Assembly: GCF_017742995.1 (NCBI RefSeq)
Contig: NZ_CP072425.1
Coordinates: forward strand, 3,162,001 to 3,226,000
Source: Pseudoalteromonas viridis
Lineage (GTDB): Bacteria > Pseudomonadota > Gammaproteobacteria > Enterobacterales > Alteromonadaceae
Direction: 5' to 3'
Length of the DNA stretch: 64,000 bases
In this document: one piece after another, positions 63,046 through 64,000 of the stretch
Layout of the letters: each line of letters opens with the position of its first letter
Position numbering within the stretch: position 1 is the first letter of the stretch
The notes under the pieces: generated by a model
Databases searched by the model: none
Told to the model about the DNA's origin: nothing
The model's input: the letters and a program-made list of their open reading frames with translations, nothing else
Translations under genes and position numbers: made by a program

Positions 63046-64000
63046 TCACAGCTTAAACTGGCTGGTTGCCGCGACCAGCCTGTCTGATGCTTCATGCAAT
63101 CGGTGCGACACGTCGTCAAGATCAGCAAATGACGCATGTACCTGCTGTTGTCCTTCGTTCATCTGCTCAATGGTATCGGCAACCTGAGCCGCTACGGAGC
63201 TTTGCTGTTCTGTGGCCGACGCGATTTGATTGTTCATCAGCGTAATGTTGGCAATTTTAGATTGTATCTCTTCCAGTGCTTGTCCTGCTTTTAACGCCCG
63301 GCTTTCATTACTTGCAGCTTGTTCGTCGGCCTGGCTCATCATTTTAACGCTATGATCTGCTGCGTTTTGTAATGAGTCGAGCAGGGCGCGTATTTCAGTA
63401 GTCGCGTCGCCTGTGCGCGATGCCAGGGTTCTGACCTCATCTGCAACGACGGCAAAACCTCGACCTTGCTCACCAGCTCGGGCTGCCTCAATGGCCGCGT
63501 TGAGCGCAAGCAGATTCGTTTGCTCTGCGATTGAGCTGATCACGTCCAAAATAGACGAGACATTACCGGTGCCTTTAGCGAGATCGTTCACGGCCTCGGC
63601 GGCATGGCTGATCTGCTGGTTTAACTCTTTTGAATTGGCAATGGTGTCTGTAACGGCAGTCAGACCGTTATGGGCTTCCTGCTCGGTTTCATGTGCTGCG
63701 GTATTGGCAGCTGACGCTGCTTCACTGATACTGGCAATGGACTGGATCAGCTCATTAATCGATTGCTGCGTCTGTGACGCGTGAGCAGACTGGGTATTGG
63801 TCACTTCTCTGACTTTTTCTGTGCTGTGTACCAGTTTTTCCGAGGTATCGAGCAGCGGCTGAGACACCGACATAACACCATTGATGGCCGAGGTCAGGGT
63901 ATCCATAAACTTGTTGAAGTTTTGTGCTGTGCGTCCCAGTTCATCTTTGCCCAGCACCTTAATGCGCTGGTTCAAATCCCCATGTCCGTCAGCCAGTTCT
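63046..64000 (-). CDS. Methyl-accepting chemotaxis protein, 3' part
   Basis: The frame is open to the right window edge; about 318 C-terminal residues are seen. A HAMP end ([18 protein letters not shown]) leads into the signalling coiled coil with the hairpin tip [20 protein letters not shown], the CheA/CheW-binding region. The sensor part and membrane helices lie outside the window. A TTG at 63975 is only an internal codon. No pentapeptide NWETF-type tail is present (ends SQFKL). Ligand unknown. Confidence 0.95.
   Translation of the reverse strand, partial: ELADGHGDLNQRIKVLGKDELGRTAQNFNKFMDTLTSAINGVMSVSQPLLDTSEKLVHSTEKVREVTNTQSAHASQTQQSINELIQSIASISEAASAANTAAHETEQEAHNGLTAVTDTIANSKELNQQISHAAEAVNDLAKGTGNVSSILDVISSIAEQTNLLALNAAIEAARAGEQGRGFAVVADEVRTLASRTGDATTEIRALLDSLQNAADHSVKMMSQADEQAASNESRALKAGQALEEIQSKIANITLMNNQIASATEQQSSVAAQVADTIEQMNEGQQQVHASFADLDDVSHRLHEASDRLVAATSQFKL

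Overview
The window is chromosomal DNA of a marine gammaproteobacterium of the order Alteromonadales, most probably Pseudoalteromonas. This rests on recognised gene sets and their order (pyrD-zapC-rlmKL-glutaredoxin-uup-DUF3466, msrC-proQ-prc, tusDCBE next to a Bax1/YccA gene, a very large NAD-glutamate dehydrogenase), heavy use of Na+ transport, and an A+T-rich 162-bp intergenic repeat. It is an inference from content, not a database match. No transposase, prophage, CRISPR array or plasmid gene is visible.

Layout. 1-4.6 kb: the end of a DUF1501 gene, a PAS/sigma-54 activator, ccoG and a periplasmic binding-protein-like gene; matching operators and a sigma-54 promoter suggest that the activator controls itself and ccoG. 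4.9-8.9 kb: an alpha/beta hydrolase, an acetoacetate-decarboxylase-like protein and a large FAD oxidoreductase, a possible small-molecule pathway. 9-16 kb: a TonB-dependent receptor, a 7TMR-DISM hybrid kinase and a large lipoprotein. 16-21 kb: prpE, tusDCBE (tRNA 2-thiolation relay), a Bax1-like membrane protein, two identical tRNA-Ser(UGA) genes and an HPF-like protein. 21.4-32.4 kb: nhaR, then a P-type ATPase and an eight-gene Mrp-type antiporter in one overlapping operon. 32.5-41.2 kb: msrC, proQ, prc, nhaC, pepN, DUF2835. 41.4-48.4 kb: an envelope operon DUF1302-DUF1329-YCF48-RND, probably lipid or hydrophobic-molecule traffic. 48.6-64 kb: gdhB, pyrD, zapC, rlmKL, glutaredoxin-like, uup, DUF3466, a lipoprotein, MAPEG and an incomplete chemotaxis receptor.

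How the genes work together. The central theme is Na+/H+ homeostasis: nhaR, a P-type pump, an Mrp complex with three antiporter-like modules, and nhaC. The Mrp set has split MrpA C-terminal pieces in the order E-F-G-MbhD-(MbhE+B)-C-D-(A/D double), which resembles archaeal membrane-bound hydrogenase/Mrp operons rather than Bacillus mrpABCDEFG.

Two genes, the YCF48-like gene and uup, are each interrupted by a one-base deficit in a homopolymer (A7 and G6). In both cases the site also reads as a -1 slippery heptamer in the zero frame. Sequencing error is the simplest explanation, but the coincidence deserves a check. Two copies of one 162-bp repeat, in opposite orientation and with a conserved nested hairpin, flank the prpE and pyrD regions.
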